Positions 1-5,882 of a DNA stretch of 10,000 nt are shown here, in pieces. Below the pieces are notes generated by a model. The model did not search any database and was not told the origin of the DNA. It was given only the letters and a program-made list of their open reading frames with translations. The position numbers and the translations under genes were made by a program. Origin of the DNA: Theodoxus fluviatilis (taxonomy: Eukaryota; Mollusca; Gastropoda; Cycloneritida; Neritidae); the NCBI GenBank assembly GCA_034096865.1, contig JAWQFJ010026848.1, positions 1-10,000 on the forward strand, in the 5' to 3' direction. The first letter of the stretch is position 1. Every line of letters begins with the position of its first letter.

Positions 1-204
1 AACCTCCAGGTTTTGGAGAAGAAAAAAAGAAGATCGGGTTCGAACCCGCAGCCTCCGAGAAAAGAGGAGGAAAAAACGCACACACACACACAAACACAAA
101 AAACCAGGTGGGTTCGAACCCACAACCCCTCGAAAAAAAGTTTCAGTGCAGAATCGAACCTGGTCATGCATGACCAAGAGCCCAATGCTCTACCAACTGT
201 GCCA
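1..204 (-). mobile_element. tRNA-derived SINE, left-arm copy, cut by window start
   Basis: This is the reverse-complement twin of the SINE at 1659-1879. Read on the minus strand it begins at 204 with an A-box-like TGGCACAGTTGG, followed by a B-box-like GGTTCGATTC and the two palindromic GGGTTCGAACCC blocks. Its 3' tail, present in the other copies after the CCTGGAGGTT motif, would lie left of base 1. The only difference from the right-arm copy is one extra AC dinucleotide in the short AC/GT run. Confidence 0.8.
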
Positions 205-454
205 TTGTAAACTTGTAGGTATGTGAAGCATTTATAACGACCTTGTCATAAACCCTCGTGGTTCGTATTTTGCACTGTAAATTGTAGAAAAATGGATGAT
301 AGCATGAACTGTTTGGTATTTCATACGGATCTAACCCATCAACGTCAATATTCTTTTCGTAGTATCGCATTTTGGCGCCTGCTGGTAGAGGTTCAACATA
401 TATCGAAGCGTTTTGCTGAAGTAGGAAAGATAACTCGGTTTGACTCGATGTCAT
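164..454 (-). CDS. Unidentified 96-codon open frame, left-arm copy
   Basis: The predicted protein is identical to that of the open frame at 1409-1699 and is its mirror copy in the palindrome. The first ~50 residues look protein-like, with motifs such as YVEPLPAGAKMRYYEK and GLDPYEIPNS. The last ~14 residues come from the SINE head, so the frame as it stands is not a natural full-length protein. See the right-arm copy for the discussion of origin. It is probably a fragment of a mobile-element or multicopy protein, not a working gene. Confidence 0.3.
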   Translation of the reverse strand: MTSSQTELSFLLQQNASIYVEPLPAGAKMRYYEKNIDVDGLDPYEIPNSSCYHPFFYNLQCKIRTTRVYDKVVINASHTYKFTMAQLVEHWALGHA

Positions 455-765
455 TACGCTGAAATGGTCGTTGTCCCCAACATTTCCGGGTCAGGGATTG
501 ATTAAATCATCATATTTTGTGACACTGAGACCAGACCATCAAAACAATTAGCACTAGGCCTTGAATCAAATCGTCGTACGAGATCTTACGTTGACTGCAA
601 ATGTACAACAGTGCCGCGTGATTGTGTCGACATTCAGTTAGTTCGCTGGGCCCGTATTCACAACGGCGATTTATCTTTTTAACACTCGATTTATCCCCTA
701 TCCCCGCGTTATCTTGATCGGTTAGATAAGGTACGCTCGTCAGAGGATCCTAGGTTGCGCTTTGC

Positions 766-822
766 TATATATACTGCTTTCTTTGTCGTCTCTTCGATTC
801 TCTTAGATCGTAGATGACGTCA
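766..822 (-). promoter_or_regulatory. CRE + TATA promoter-like pair, left arm, pointing outward
   Basis: A perfect CRE palindrome TGACGTCA lies at 815-822 and a TATATATA block at 766-773. Read on the minus strand the CRE comes first and the TATA follows about 40 bp later, the usual order for a CREB/ATF-responsive TATA promoter firing away from the palindrome centre. A second half-CRE (TACGTCA) lies at 829-835. The same arrangement is mirrored in the right arm. The motifs are seen directly; promoter activity is inference. Confidence 0.35.
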
Positions 823-922
823 TGAGATTACGTCAAAGCGGAACAGGCAGTTGGAATCGTCTGAGTTTAGAGACAAGGGTAGTGAATTAGGCAGTACAGT
901 AGTCGCCGCTTATTAAAAACAC

Positions 923-939
923 ATTGGGACCGAACAAAA
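923..939. other. 17-bp unique spacer at palindrome centre
   Basis: The bases ATTGGGACCGAACAAAA separate the two arms and have no counterpart in either. The flanking bases GTGTTTTTAATAAGCGGCGA (940-959) and their exact complement (903-922) are the innermost arm ends. A spacer this short is typical of hairpin-mediated inverted duplications, and also of library or assembly foldbacks. Confidence 0.9.
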
Positions 940-1039
940 GTGTTTTTAATAAGCGGCGACTACTGTACTGCCTAATTCACTACCCTTGTCTCTAAACTCA
1001 GACGATTCCAACTGCCTGTTCCGCTTTGACGTAATCTCA

Positions 1040-1096
1040 TGACGTCATCTACGATCTAAGAGAATCGAAGAGACGACAAAGAAAGCAGTATATATA
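1040..1096 (+). promoter_or_regulatory. CRE + TATA promoter-like pair, right arm, pointing outward
   Basis: TGACGTCA at 1040-1047 is followed by TATATATA at 1089-1096, with a half-CRE TGACGTA at 1027-1033. This mirrors the left-arm pair, so together they look like a divergent promoter centred on the palindrome. A transcript starting about 30 bp after the TATA would run through the open frame at 1409-1699 and into the SINE. Function is inferred only. Confidence 0.35.
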
Positions 1097-1408
1097 GCAA
1101 AGCGCAACCTAGGATCCTCTGACGAGCGTACCTTATCTAACCGATCAAGATAACGCGGGGATAGGGGATAAATCGAGTGTTAAAAAGATAAATCGCCGTT
1201 GTGAATACGGGCCCAGCGAACTAACTGAATGTCGACACAATCACGCGGCACTGTTGTACATTTGCAGTCAACGTAAGATCTCATACGACGATCTGATTCA
1301 AGGCCTAGTGCTAATTGTTTTGATGGTCTGGTCTCAGTGTCACAAAAATATGATGATTTAATCAATCCCTGACCCGGAAATGTTGGGGACAACGACCATT
1401 TCAGCGTA

Positions 1409-1699
1409 ATGACATCGAGTCAAACCGAGTTATCTTTCCTACTTCAGCAAAACGCTTCGATATATGTTGAACCTCTACCAGCAGGCGCCAAAATGCGATA
1501 CTACGAAAAGAATATTGACGTTGATGGGTTAGATCCGTATGAAATACCAAACAGTTCATGCTATCATCCATTTTTCTACAATTTACAGTGCAAAATACGA
1601 ACCACGAGGGTTTATGACAAGGTCGTTATAAATGCTTCACATACCTACAAGTTTACAATGGCACAGTTGGTAGAGCATTGGGCTCTTGGTCATGCATGA
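1409..1699 (+). CDS. Unidentified 96-codon open frame, right-arm copy
   Basis: An ATG at 1409 opens 96 codons; an in-frame stop at 1370-1372 precedes it, leaving 12 further upstream sense codons. Residues 1-50 are protein-like: a polar start, YVEPLPAGAKMRYYEK, then GLDPYEIPNS. From memory only, the 'YY...GLDPYxxP' pattern recalls N-terminal parts of multicopy invertebrate proteins carrying SWIM or YqaJ-type domains, but I cannot confirm this. After residue ~50 the sequence loses this character, and the last ~14 residues are read from the SINE at 1659. The true coding part is therefore probably an exon or fragment ending near 1560. It has an identical mirror copy at 164-454. A function cannot be assigned. 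Confidence 0.3.
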   Translation: MTSSQTELSFLLQQNASIYVEPLPAGAKMRYYEKNIDVDGLDPYEIPNSSCYHPFFYNLQCKIRTTRVYDKVVINASHTYKFTMAQLVEHWALGHA

Positions 1700-1879
1700 C
1701 CAGGTTCGATTCTGCACTGAAACTTTTTTTCGAGGGGTTGTGGGTTCGAACCCACCTGGTTTTTTGTGTTTGTGTGTGTGTGCGTTTTTTCCTCCTCTTT
1801 TCTCGGAGGCTGCGGGTTCGAACCCGATCTTCTTTTTTTCTTCTCCAAAACCTGGAGGTTCAGCGCCAGCGGTTTTTAT
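1659..1879 (+). mobile_element. tRNA-derived SINE with extra B-box-like modules, right-arm copy
   Basis: The head resembles a tRNA gene: A-box-like TGGCACAGTTGG at 1659-1670 and B-box-like GGTTCGATT at 1703-1711, spaced as in RNA polymerase III promoters. The region of the anticodon and variable arms is a perfect palindrome, GGTCATGCATGACC (1688-1701). The body holds two more palindromic blocks containing B-box sequence, TGGGTTCGAACCCA (1741-1754) and CGGGTTCGAACCCG (1813-1826), separated by a short GT run. The tail includes CCTGGAGGTTCAGCGCCAGC and GGTTTTTAT, shared with the copy at 3266-3507. The parent tRNA cannot be named securely because the anticodon region is rearranged. Confidence 0.8.
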
Positions 1880-2197
1880 ATCTGTGTGTCGACTCTCTGT
1901 CTCTACATTTCAATTGACGTAACAGCAGAAATTATGGGTAACCTTTTACACAGTTTTAGATCGAAATCGAGTCCTTCGTATGTTGAACGTCTACGTTGAA
2001 CAAATACTTTTTGTCTGCATTTCTCGTACTGGCACAACTTGGTGACTTAAAGAAGTCGCTCCACTCCACGTCTACGAGATCATTGTACAATTTGTAAGCC
2101 TATATTAGGTCACCACGAATTCTTCTTCTCCTCACTCAATAGTACATGTACTACCAAGTTCTGTTCGTGTGGCCTAGTGGCAGTGAATCGATAATAA
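1880..2197. other. Intergenic or intronic sequence, nothing recognised
   Basis: Only short open frames lie here and most begin inside the SINE. There is no convincing splice-site pair, RNA gene or long repeat. The palindromic ACATGT core near 2143 is too short to interpret. Confidence 0.5.
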
Positions 2198-2207
2198 ACT
2201 TACCTGA
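2198..2207 (-). other. Strong splice-donor match, minus strand
   Basis: Read on the minus strand this is CAGGTAAGTT, a full match to the eukaryotic 5' splice-site consensus CAG|GTAAGT. It could end a 5'-untranslated first exon driven by the CCAAT/E-box cluster at 2576-2637. The sequence between them has stops in the frames leading to the donor, so a coding exon is not supported. A chance match is possible. Confidence 0.3.
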
Positions 2208-2215
2208 AATAGACC

Positions 2216-2632
2216 TTGAGTATCCTAAAATGTACAAGACCACTCAAATTTCATGAACTATCATCCATTTTCCTACAATTGTGTAGTACAATCGTTTTAG
2301 CGTTTTTAATCGACCCTGATACGACCTATCGCGATTTTGTCCTTTCATATCATGGTCGAAACTTCGCTGGCTTCGCGGATCGCTTTCGCCTATCAGACGA
2401 CAGCTTCGTATACAATCATCACTGCGAGGCAGCGCGAAATTTACCGAAGTCGACCAAAAAACTCGCATTCATACAAATAATGAACCAATTCGAGTTTCTT
2501 TCTCAGATTATTCAGACTTTGTCCGATTATTACCACCGTAAGATAGCAGGAATTTCACATCCGGCGTCATCGCTTCTGATTGGCCGGTTTGTGTCACGTG
2601 ACGGTGATAGTTTCGTCTGCTACTCGCTCTGA
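2216..2632 (+). CDS. Hypothetical 138-codon open frame, unrecognised
   Basis: An open frame of 138 codons runs to a stop at 2630-2632. The predicted product has an N-terminal hydrophobic stretch around residues 18-31 (FLQLCSTIVLAFLI) and no motif I recognise. It overlaps the CCAAT/E-box cluster and a 74-codon frame on the other strand. The stretch 2252-2283 resembles 1555-1586 in the palindrome, which suggests repeat-derived DNA. No splice sites or Kozak context add support. It may be a chance open frame. Confidence 0.15.
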   Translation: MSILKCTRPLKFHELSSIFLQLCSTIVLAFLIDPDTTYRDFVLSYHGRNFAGFADRFRLSDDSFVYNHHCEAARNLPKSTKKLAFIQIMNQFEFLSQIIQTLSDYYHRKIAGISHPASSLLIGRFVSRDGDSFVCYSL

Positions 2633-2637
2633 CGTTA
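2576..2637. promoter_or_regulatory. CCAAT box + E-box + CRE-like cluster
   Basis: CTGATTGGCC at 2576-2585 is the reverse complement of a full NF-Y CCAAT-box consensus. GTCACGTGAC at 2593-2602 is a palindromic E-box of the USF/TFEB type. TGACGTTA at 2630-2637 is a CRE-like site. Three such motifs within about 60 bp is typical of an animal proximal promoter. Orientation is unclear: a minus-strand first exon ending at the donor near 2207 would fit, and so would plus-strand transcription. Confidence 0.35.
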
Positions 2638-2639
2638 TG

Positions 2640-3265
2640 GTCCAAGTAGTTTGATGTTTACTTCGTCCGCTGAACGCTGCCAAGACTAATGCGCGAATGA
2701 ATGAAGTATGATTTCATAATTTTTCAGGATTAATACAAATTTATATCAAATACATCAGTTCAATTTAATCGAGTCAATTAATCGAGTACATGTCCACCAA
2801 GTCAAAAATGTGTTGAGTGGAATGCAAGTCAGAAAAGTTACACTTGCAGTCTAACACCATCAGATTATCTGCAACTTTTCGAAGCGAATCTAGCCTAAAA
2901 ACCTACCAGTTATGCATCGTGTTAACAGGATTGACTCGTTCTGTTCCACAGTTGGCGGAGAACGTTTCAATTTTGCTGGTTTTCAGCATTACGCGATCGC
3001 GCAATTTTTTTCTTCAAATCAGAAATAGCTTTACATTTTTGTCCTCCTGTAACCACCATCAGATGTCCAGCGTCGGCATTAACAAAGAATTACAGAAAAC
3101 CCACAACAACTATTATCTTTTTATCCATAAATAAAGATACTTCATACACAACACTTTCATGAAACACAAACAAACAAATGAAAATATAGATTTTTTTTCA
3201 CCAGCATTGTCCACTTTAGGGTGGCGAACTTTTGTCTCAGTGTCATATCAATTCTCTAAGTCTAA
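2640..3265. other. AT-rich intergenic or intronic stretch, nothing recognised
   Basis: The longest open frame here (2817-3134, 105 codons) shows no motif, no good start context and ends at a run resembling a 3' untranslated region, with AATAAA at 3130-3135. The bases GTCTCAGTGTCA at 3233-3244 also occur at 1331-1342 in the palindrome, a 12-bp match that may be chance or repeat-derived. Confidence 0.45.
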
Positions 3266-3507
3266 TGGCTCGTGTGGTAGAGCATTGGACTCGTGGTCAT
3301 GCATGACCAGGTTCGATTCTGCGCTGAAACTTTTTTCTTCTCTTTTTTCGAGAGGTTGTGGGTTCCAACCCGACCTGGTTTATTGTGTTTTTGTTCATGT
3401 GTGTTTTTTCCCCATCTTTTCTCGAGAGGTTGCGGGTTCGAACCCGATCTTTTTCAATTTTTTTTTAATATGCCAAAACCTGGAGGTTCAGCGCCAGCGG
3501 TTTTTAT
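3266..3507 (+). mobile_element. tRNA-derived SINE, second (diverged) copy
   Basis: This copy has the same plan as 1659-1879. It shows A-box-like TGGCTCGTGTGG (3266-3277), the palindrome GGTCATGCATGACC (3295-3308) and B-box-like GGTTCGATT (3310-3318). It then has two similar ~36-bp modules at about 3343-3378 and 3416-3450, each with CGAGAGGTTG followed by a GGGTTCGAACCC-type block; the first has one change that breaks its palindrome. It ends with CCTGGAGGTTCAGCGCCAGC and GGTTTTTATT. Many substitutions and indels separate it from the palindrome copies, so it is an independent, older insertion. I found no clear target-site duplication. Confidence 0.8.
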
Positions 3508-3611
3508 TGCTGGAGTTTCTTGACGATTCTGACCTAGATTATGACTGCATATTTTATCGACCCCAACGTCCCCAATGCGACCACAAAATCTCAAGTACTT
3601 ACAACGCTGTT
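3454..3611 (-). CDS. Candidate exon 2 of small secreted-peptide gene, ending in SINE
   Basis: Read on the minus strand, a 3' splice site TTTCACAG is followed at 3611 by AACAGCGTTG. Joined to the exon ending at 3806 in phase 1, the split codon becomes CAA and the frame stays open to a TGA at 3456-3454. The combined product would be about 82 residues. Exon 2 includes QRCKYLRFCGRIGDVGVD and a third cysteine in KICSHNLG. The last 17 codons are antisense SINE sequence (from 3507). An AATAAA hexamer on this strand (3508-3503) lies inside the frame, so a transcript could be cut before the stop. A donor-like TAG|GTCAGA near 3543 offers an alternative exon end. The product is not recognised. Confidence 0.3.
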
Positions 3612-3627
3612 CTGTGAAATTACCAAT

Positions 3628-3649
3628 CATGATCATCATGATGATCATG
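3628..3649. repeat. Perfect 22-bp palindrome of CATGATCATC type
   Basis: The sequence from 3628 to 3649 equals its own reverse complement, each half being CATGATCATCA. It lies within the putative intron of the minus-strand gene, just upstream of its 3' splice site. It could be a small cruciform or simple-repeat remnant of the ATC/GAT type seen elsewhere in the window. No function can be assigned. Confidence 0.8.
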
Positions 3650-3805
3650 TAATGTGTTGATTGTTGCTGCCATTCCGAAGCAGACGACTAATGTGGAACT
3701 AGCGCGGAAAGAAACGAGCACAACTGAAACAAACTAGTTGAATTCCACACCCTCCCTATTCCCATTCCACGTAAAATTACTCAAAAATACTGAAAGAACA
3801 CTTAC

Positions 3806-3896
3806 GTTTTAATATTCTGTCCCATTCCTCCGTCGCAACGCGACAATTGAAAAAAGTCCAATAGAGAAACAAAATTCCAATGCGGGTAGTCGCCAT
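3806..3896 (-). CDS. Candidate first coding exon with signal peptide
   Basis: On the minus strand an ATG at 3896-3894 sits in a strong Kozak context (AAAACAAAATGGCG). It opens 30 codons plus one base before a strong donor, AAAAC|GTAAGT (exon end 3806). The peptide starts MATTRIGILFLYWTFF, a basic residue followed by a hydrophobic core, then NCRVATEEWDRILK, so a signal peptide with cleavage after RVA is plausible. The first ATG after a GC-rich upstream tract, the strong donor and the signal peptide together support a genuine 5' exon of a secreted or membrane protein. The partner exon at 3611-3454 fits in phase; another acceptor near 3736 would also keep an open frame. The protein family is not recognised. 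Confidence 0.45.
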
Positions 3897-4110
3897 TTTG
3901 TTTTAGCCCGCGAGCTGCGCGAGCTGCAGAAAGAGCAGCTCGCCAAGTCTTGCGAGCCACGCGAGCCACTCGCCGCCTTACAACGGCATGGCTAGCCCCG
4001 CTTGCGAGATACTCGCTTGGCTCGCCACTTACAACGCACGTCTGATTCAGCGGCAGGGGTGAAGGTTGTGTTACTTTAAATCCACTTCCGGATGCACCTT
4101 TAAGTGTTGT
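3897..4110 (-). promoter_or_regulatory. GC-rich promoter-like tract upstream of minus-strand exon
   Basis: The bases just upstream of the ATG at 3896 are much richer in G+C and CpG than the surroundings and carry repeated GCGAGC/GCTCGC words. The start region CAAAATGGCGAC resembles a YY1 initiator element (AANATGGCG), which often overlaps the start codon of TATA-less genes. A hairpin with a perfect 9-bp stem, GCGAGCTGC (3919-3927) and GCAGCTCGC (3935-3943), lies in the presumed 5' leader. The YY1 pattern is known from other animals; use here is inferred. Confidence 0.35.
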
Positions 4111-4188
4111 GCGGTGTGAGCACTTTCTGTGGCGGCATGTGCAGAACTTTTTCTTTGTGCGTGAATGGATTTTTAGTGCCCTGCATCC

Positions 4189-4197
4189 TATATAAAG
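4189..4197 (+). promoter_or_regulatory. TATA box, plus strand
   Basis: TATATAAAG at 4189-4197 matches the TATA consensus and is flanked by GC-containing sequence. A transcript starting about 30 bp downstream would run toward the candidate exons at 4604 and 4843. With the minus-strand gene at 3896 this would make a divergent arrangement, with about 290 bp between the TATA box and the minus-strand start codon. No start codon or first exon could be identified after it. Confidence 0.3.
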
Positions 4198-4504
4198 GGT
4201 AACTTTCTTTTCGTGAAGATATTGATTGGAGAAGAAAAATTACTAAGAGCTCTGAACCCTGTACGCCCGCTGTGCGTTTTTTTAAAGCTTATATTTGTAA
4301 TAATAGTATTTTCTTCTTTATTTAATGAGATAAATATGAGAACGTTAAATATTTAAAGGTGTATAATGAGTCAATAGTTTGATGTTGAATTCTATTTGTT
4401 GCGTGTTCGTCCTTAAATGTGATTAGTGACTGAGGAGGGACTTTCCCATACTTTGCTTTGTTTACTGTCCGGTTGGTGCCTTGATTTGTTACCACCTACA
4501 CCAA

Positions 4505-4506
<2 letters not shown>
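4198..4506. other. AT-rich stretch without recognised gene
   Basis: No open frame, RNA gene or repeat stands out. If the TATA box at 4189 is used, this would be 5' leader and intron 1 of the plus-strand candidate gene. Confidence 0.4.

Positions 4507-4578
<72 letters not shown>
4507..4578. repeat. (GT)36 microsatellite
   Basis: A pure run of 36 GT dinucleotides. It lies about 25 bp upstream of a candidate 3' splice site, so it could affect recognition of the exon at 4604 if transcribed as UG repeats. Open frames through it are trivial, as the repeat has no stops in this direction. Confidence 0.99.
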
Positions 4579-4579
<1 letters not shown>

Positions 4580-4603
4580 TAATTGTGGTATTGCTCTCTC
4601 AAG

Positions 4604-4749
4604 GGGAAACACGTCTACAAGCACTGCTGCCATCGGCCCCAGTGGAATGCCAATGACGTTTCCCGTAGTGCCTGGAGTCTCGAGGATGACGTCAACACCA
4701 GAAGATCATTCCAGCCCTCCATTTTGTGCACCCAACCCTCCAAACTTAG
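4604..4749 (+). CDS. Candidate internal exon, unidentified protein
   Basis: A branchpoint-like CTAAT (4579-4583) and the tract TTGCTCTCTCAAG end at 4603, and a donor AG|GTAATG follows 4749. Two frames are open across the exon. One, starting GGG AAA CAC, reads GKHVYKHCCHRPQWNAND and continues without a stop after joining to the next candidate exon (4843). The other reads STSTAAIGPSGMPMTFPVV, a Pro/Ser/Thr-rich stretch, but would hit TAA directly after the same splice. Splice signals and continuity favour the first. No domain is recognised. The TGACGTCA at 4687-4694 is probably coincidental. Confidence 0.3.
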
Positions 4750-4842
4750 GTAATGATTCTCTTTTACGCTTTCCTCCCTCCTTTCGACCCATTCCCTTCA
4801 CTCCTTTCTCGTCTTCCCTGTGCTGTCTGCCTTCCATTTCAG

Positions 4843-4959
4843 AATAAGGTCACCTATGAATATATTTGCTCCATTGGGGAAGGACAAATTCACCCCCCTC
4901 CAGGGTGAAGTACTGGAGCAGGCCCCGAAATCCCAGCAGCCAGGCGTTCCAGCTGATTG

Positions 4960-4960
<1 letters not shown>
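4843..4960 (+). CDS. Candidate terminal coding exon, unidentified protein
   Basis: This is preceded by one of the best 3' splice sites in the window, a ~70-bp pyrimidine-rich tract ending CCTTCCATTTCAG at 4842. The intron from 4750 to 4842 would be 93 bp. Joined in phase 2 to the preceding exon, the split codon is AGA and the frame reads SPMNIFAPLGKDKFTPLQGE, then a Gln/Pro-rich end and a TGA at 4958-4960. The exon stops exactly where the second GT microsatellite starts, so the repeat would be 3' untranslated. Together the two exons give 87 residues. Another reading frame (WSRPRNPSSQAFQLID) is open in the second half but not from the splice site. Confidence 0.3.
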
Positions 4961-5012
<52 letters not shown>

Positions 5013-5158
5013 TTAGTGTATGTGTGTGTGTATGTGTGTGTGTATGTGTGTGTATGTGTGTGTGTGTATGTGTGTTAGTGTATGTGTGTGTGTATGTGTG
5101 TTAGTGTATGTGTGTGTGTGTATGTGTGTGTGTATGTGTGTGTGTGCGTGTGTGTGTA
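4961..5158. repeat. Interrupted (GT)n microsatellite with TATG and TTAG variants
   Basis: About 198 bp of GT repeats, regularly interrupted by TATG and TTAGTG steps so that a compound unit containing GTTAGTGTATGTGTGTGTG recurs three times (near 5010, 5072 and 5100). This pattern indicates local duplication of longer blocks on top of dinucleotide slippage. Confidence 0.97.
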
Positions 5159-5554
5159 TCCAGCGTCTCTCGTTTAGGCTGCATCAGAAGTTAGTTACAA
5201 AGGAAAAAAAAAGTGGAATAGACAAAGCGATGATGATGTGTATTACAACACACGAGAATACTTTTGGCAGCTATGTGTTCTTACCCACGATCTTTCTTTC
5301 CTTATTGAACGCTCTCGTTCTTCTCGTGTTTGCTGACGTCACTCCTTGCCAGCTGCATCGGCATCATTTGAACTGATGACCTCAAATGTTTTTATTTCGG
5401 TTTGTTCATTCTTTTGGTCGTTTGTTTGTTCGTTATTCGGATTCAAATGAAATTGTGTGCAAGGTCAGGGTTTCACCCAAGAAACAATCCGTTGAGAGGT
5501 TATCTGTTATCTCGTTTTGGAAATAAAACCGTATACATATATTCTGTCCTCCAG
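5159..5554. other. No recognised gene; one CRE palindrome
   Basis: Open frames here mostly begin inside the GT repeat. A perfect TGACGTCA lies at 5334-5341 without a nearby TATA box, so it is weak evidence of regulation. The stretch ends at an acceptor-like TTCTGTCCTCCAG at 5554. Confidence 0.4.
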
Positions 5555-5641
5555 GCTTTCAGCCTAGCGCAGCATCATTGCCGCATTTTTACACTCCCCC
5601 TAGCCTCACTCGAGGTCGAGATTGAGAGGGCGAGCCAGCAG
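5555..5641 (+). other. Weak candidate exon of 29 codons
   Basis: A 3' splice-site match (TTCTGTCCTCCAG) precedes an 87-bp segment open in phase 0, reading AFSLAQHHCRIFTLPLASLE and ending CAGCAG|GTTTGA, a moderate donor. No similarity is recognised. Without a partner exon this is only a suggestion. Confidence 0.15.
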
Positions 5642-5882
5642 GTTTGAATGTCATCTGCTACAATCACCACTTGTGATGGTCAGCTTGTTTGGCGGAAGTT
5701 AGTGCTCTCGGAGTGCTGTCTAGTTAGGAAGAAGTCAATCTCCGTCACGGCGTATGCTTGCAGTGAGTGAAGGCAGACATTTTTGAGATGAGAAATGACA
5801 GAAGTCTGTGACATTAAAAAGTTACTAGTGCAAAGGGATTATTCAAGACAACTTCATACATTTCATATAACTTCAAACTTAC

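Larger units (their letters stand above)
1..1860. repeat. Near-perfect ~1.86 kb inverted repeat (palindrome)
   Basis: Comparing the reverse complement of 1-922 with 940-1860 block by block shows the arms are the same sequence. I find only two substitutions (569 versus 1293, and 579 versus 1283), one 1-bp difference in a T/A run (near 514 versus 1345) and one 2-bp difference in an AC/GT run (near 80-92 versus 1768-1780). The spacer is 17 bp, 923-939. Each arm contains a promoter-like CRE/TATA pair, a 96-codon open frame and a SINE. The left arm starts at the window edge, so its true outer limit is unknown. It could be a recent inverted duplication, a foldback-type element, or an assembly artefact from a read that copied both strands. 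Confidence 0.97.

Noticed and set aside
1180..1392. 70-codon minus-strand frame in the palindrome's right arm
   Set aside because: The left-arm copy of the same sequence is frameshifted by the 1-bp difference, and no motif or start context supports it.
1659..1735. Possible functional tRNA gene
   Set aside because: A- and B-box-like sequences exist, but the anticodon region is a palindrome that cannot form a normal cloverleaf, and the unit is repeated with a SINE body. It is a tRNA-derived SINE head.
3510..3617. Plus-strand acidic frame LEFLDDSDLDYDCIF after the SINE
   Set aside because: It is only about 30 codons, with no start or splice support, and the opposite strand has a better-supported exon.
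4426..5376. Frames dominated by alternating Val-Cys
   Set aside because: They are translations of GT microsatellites. Only the non-repeat parts with splice signals were kept as candidate exons.
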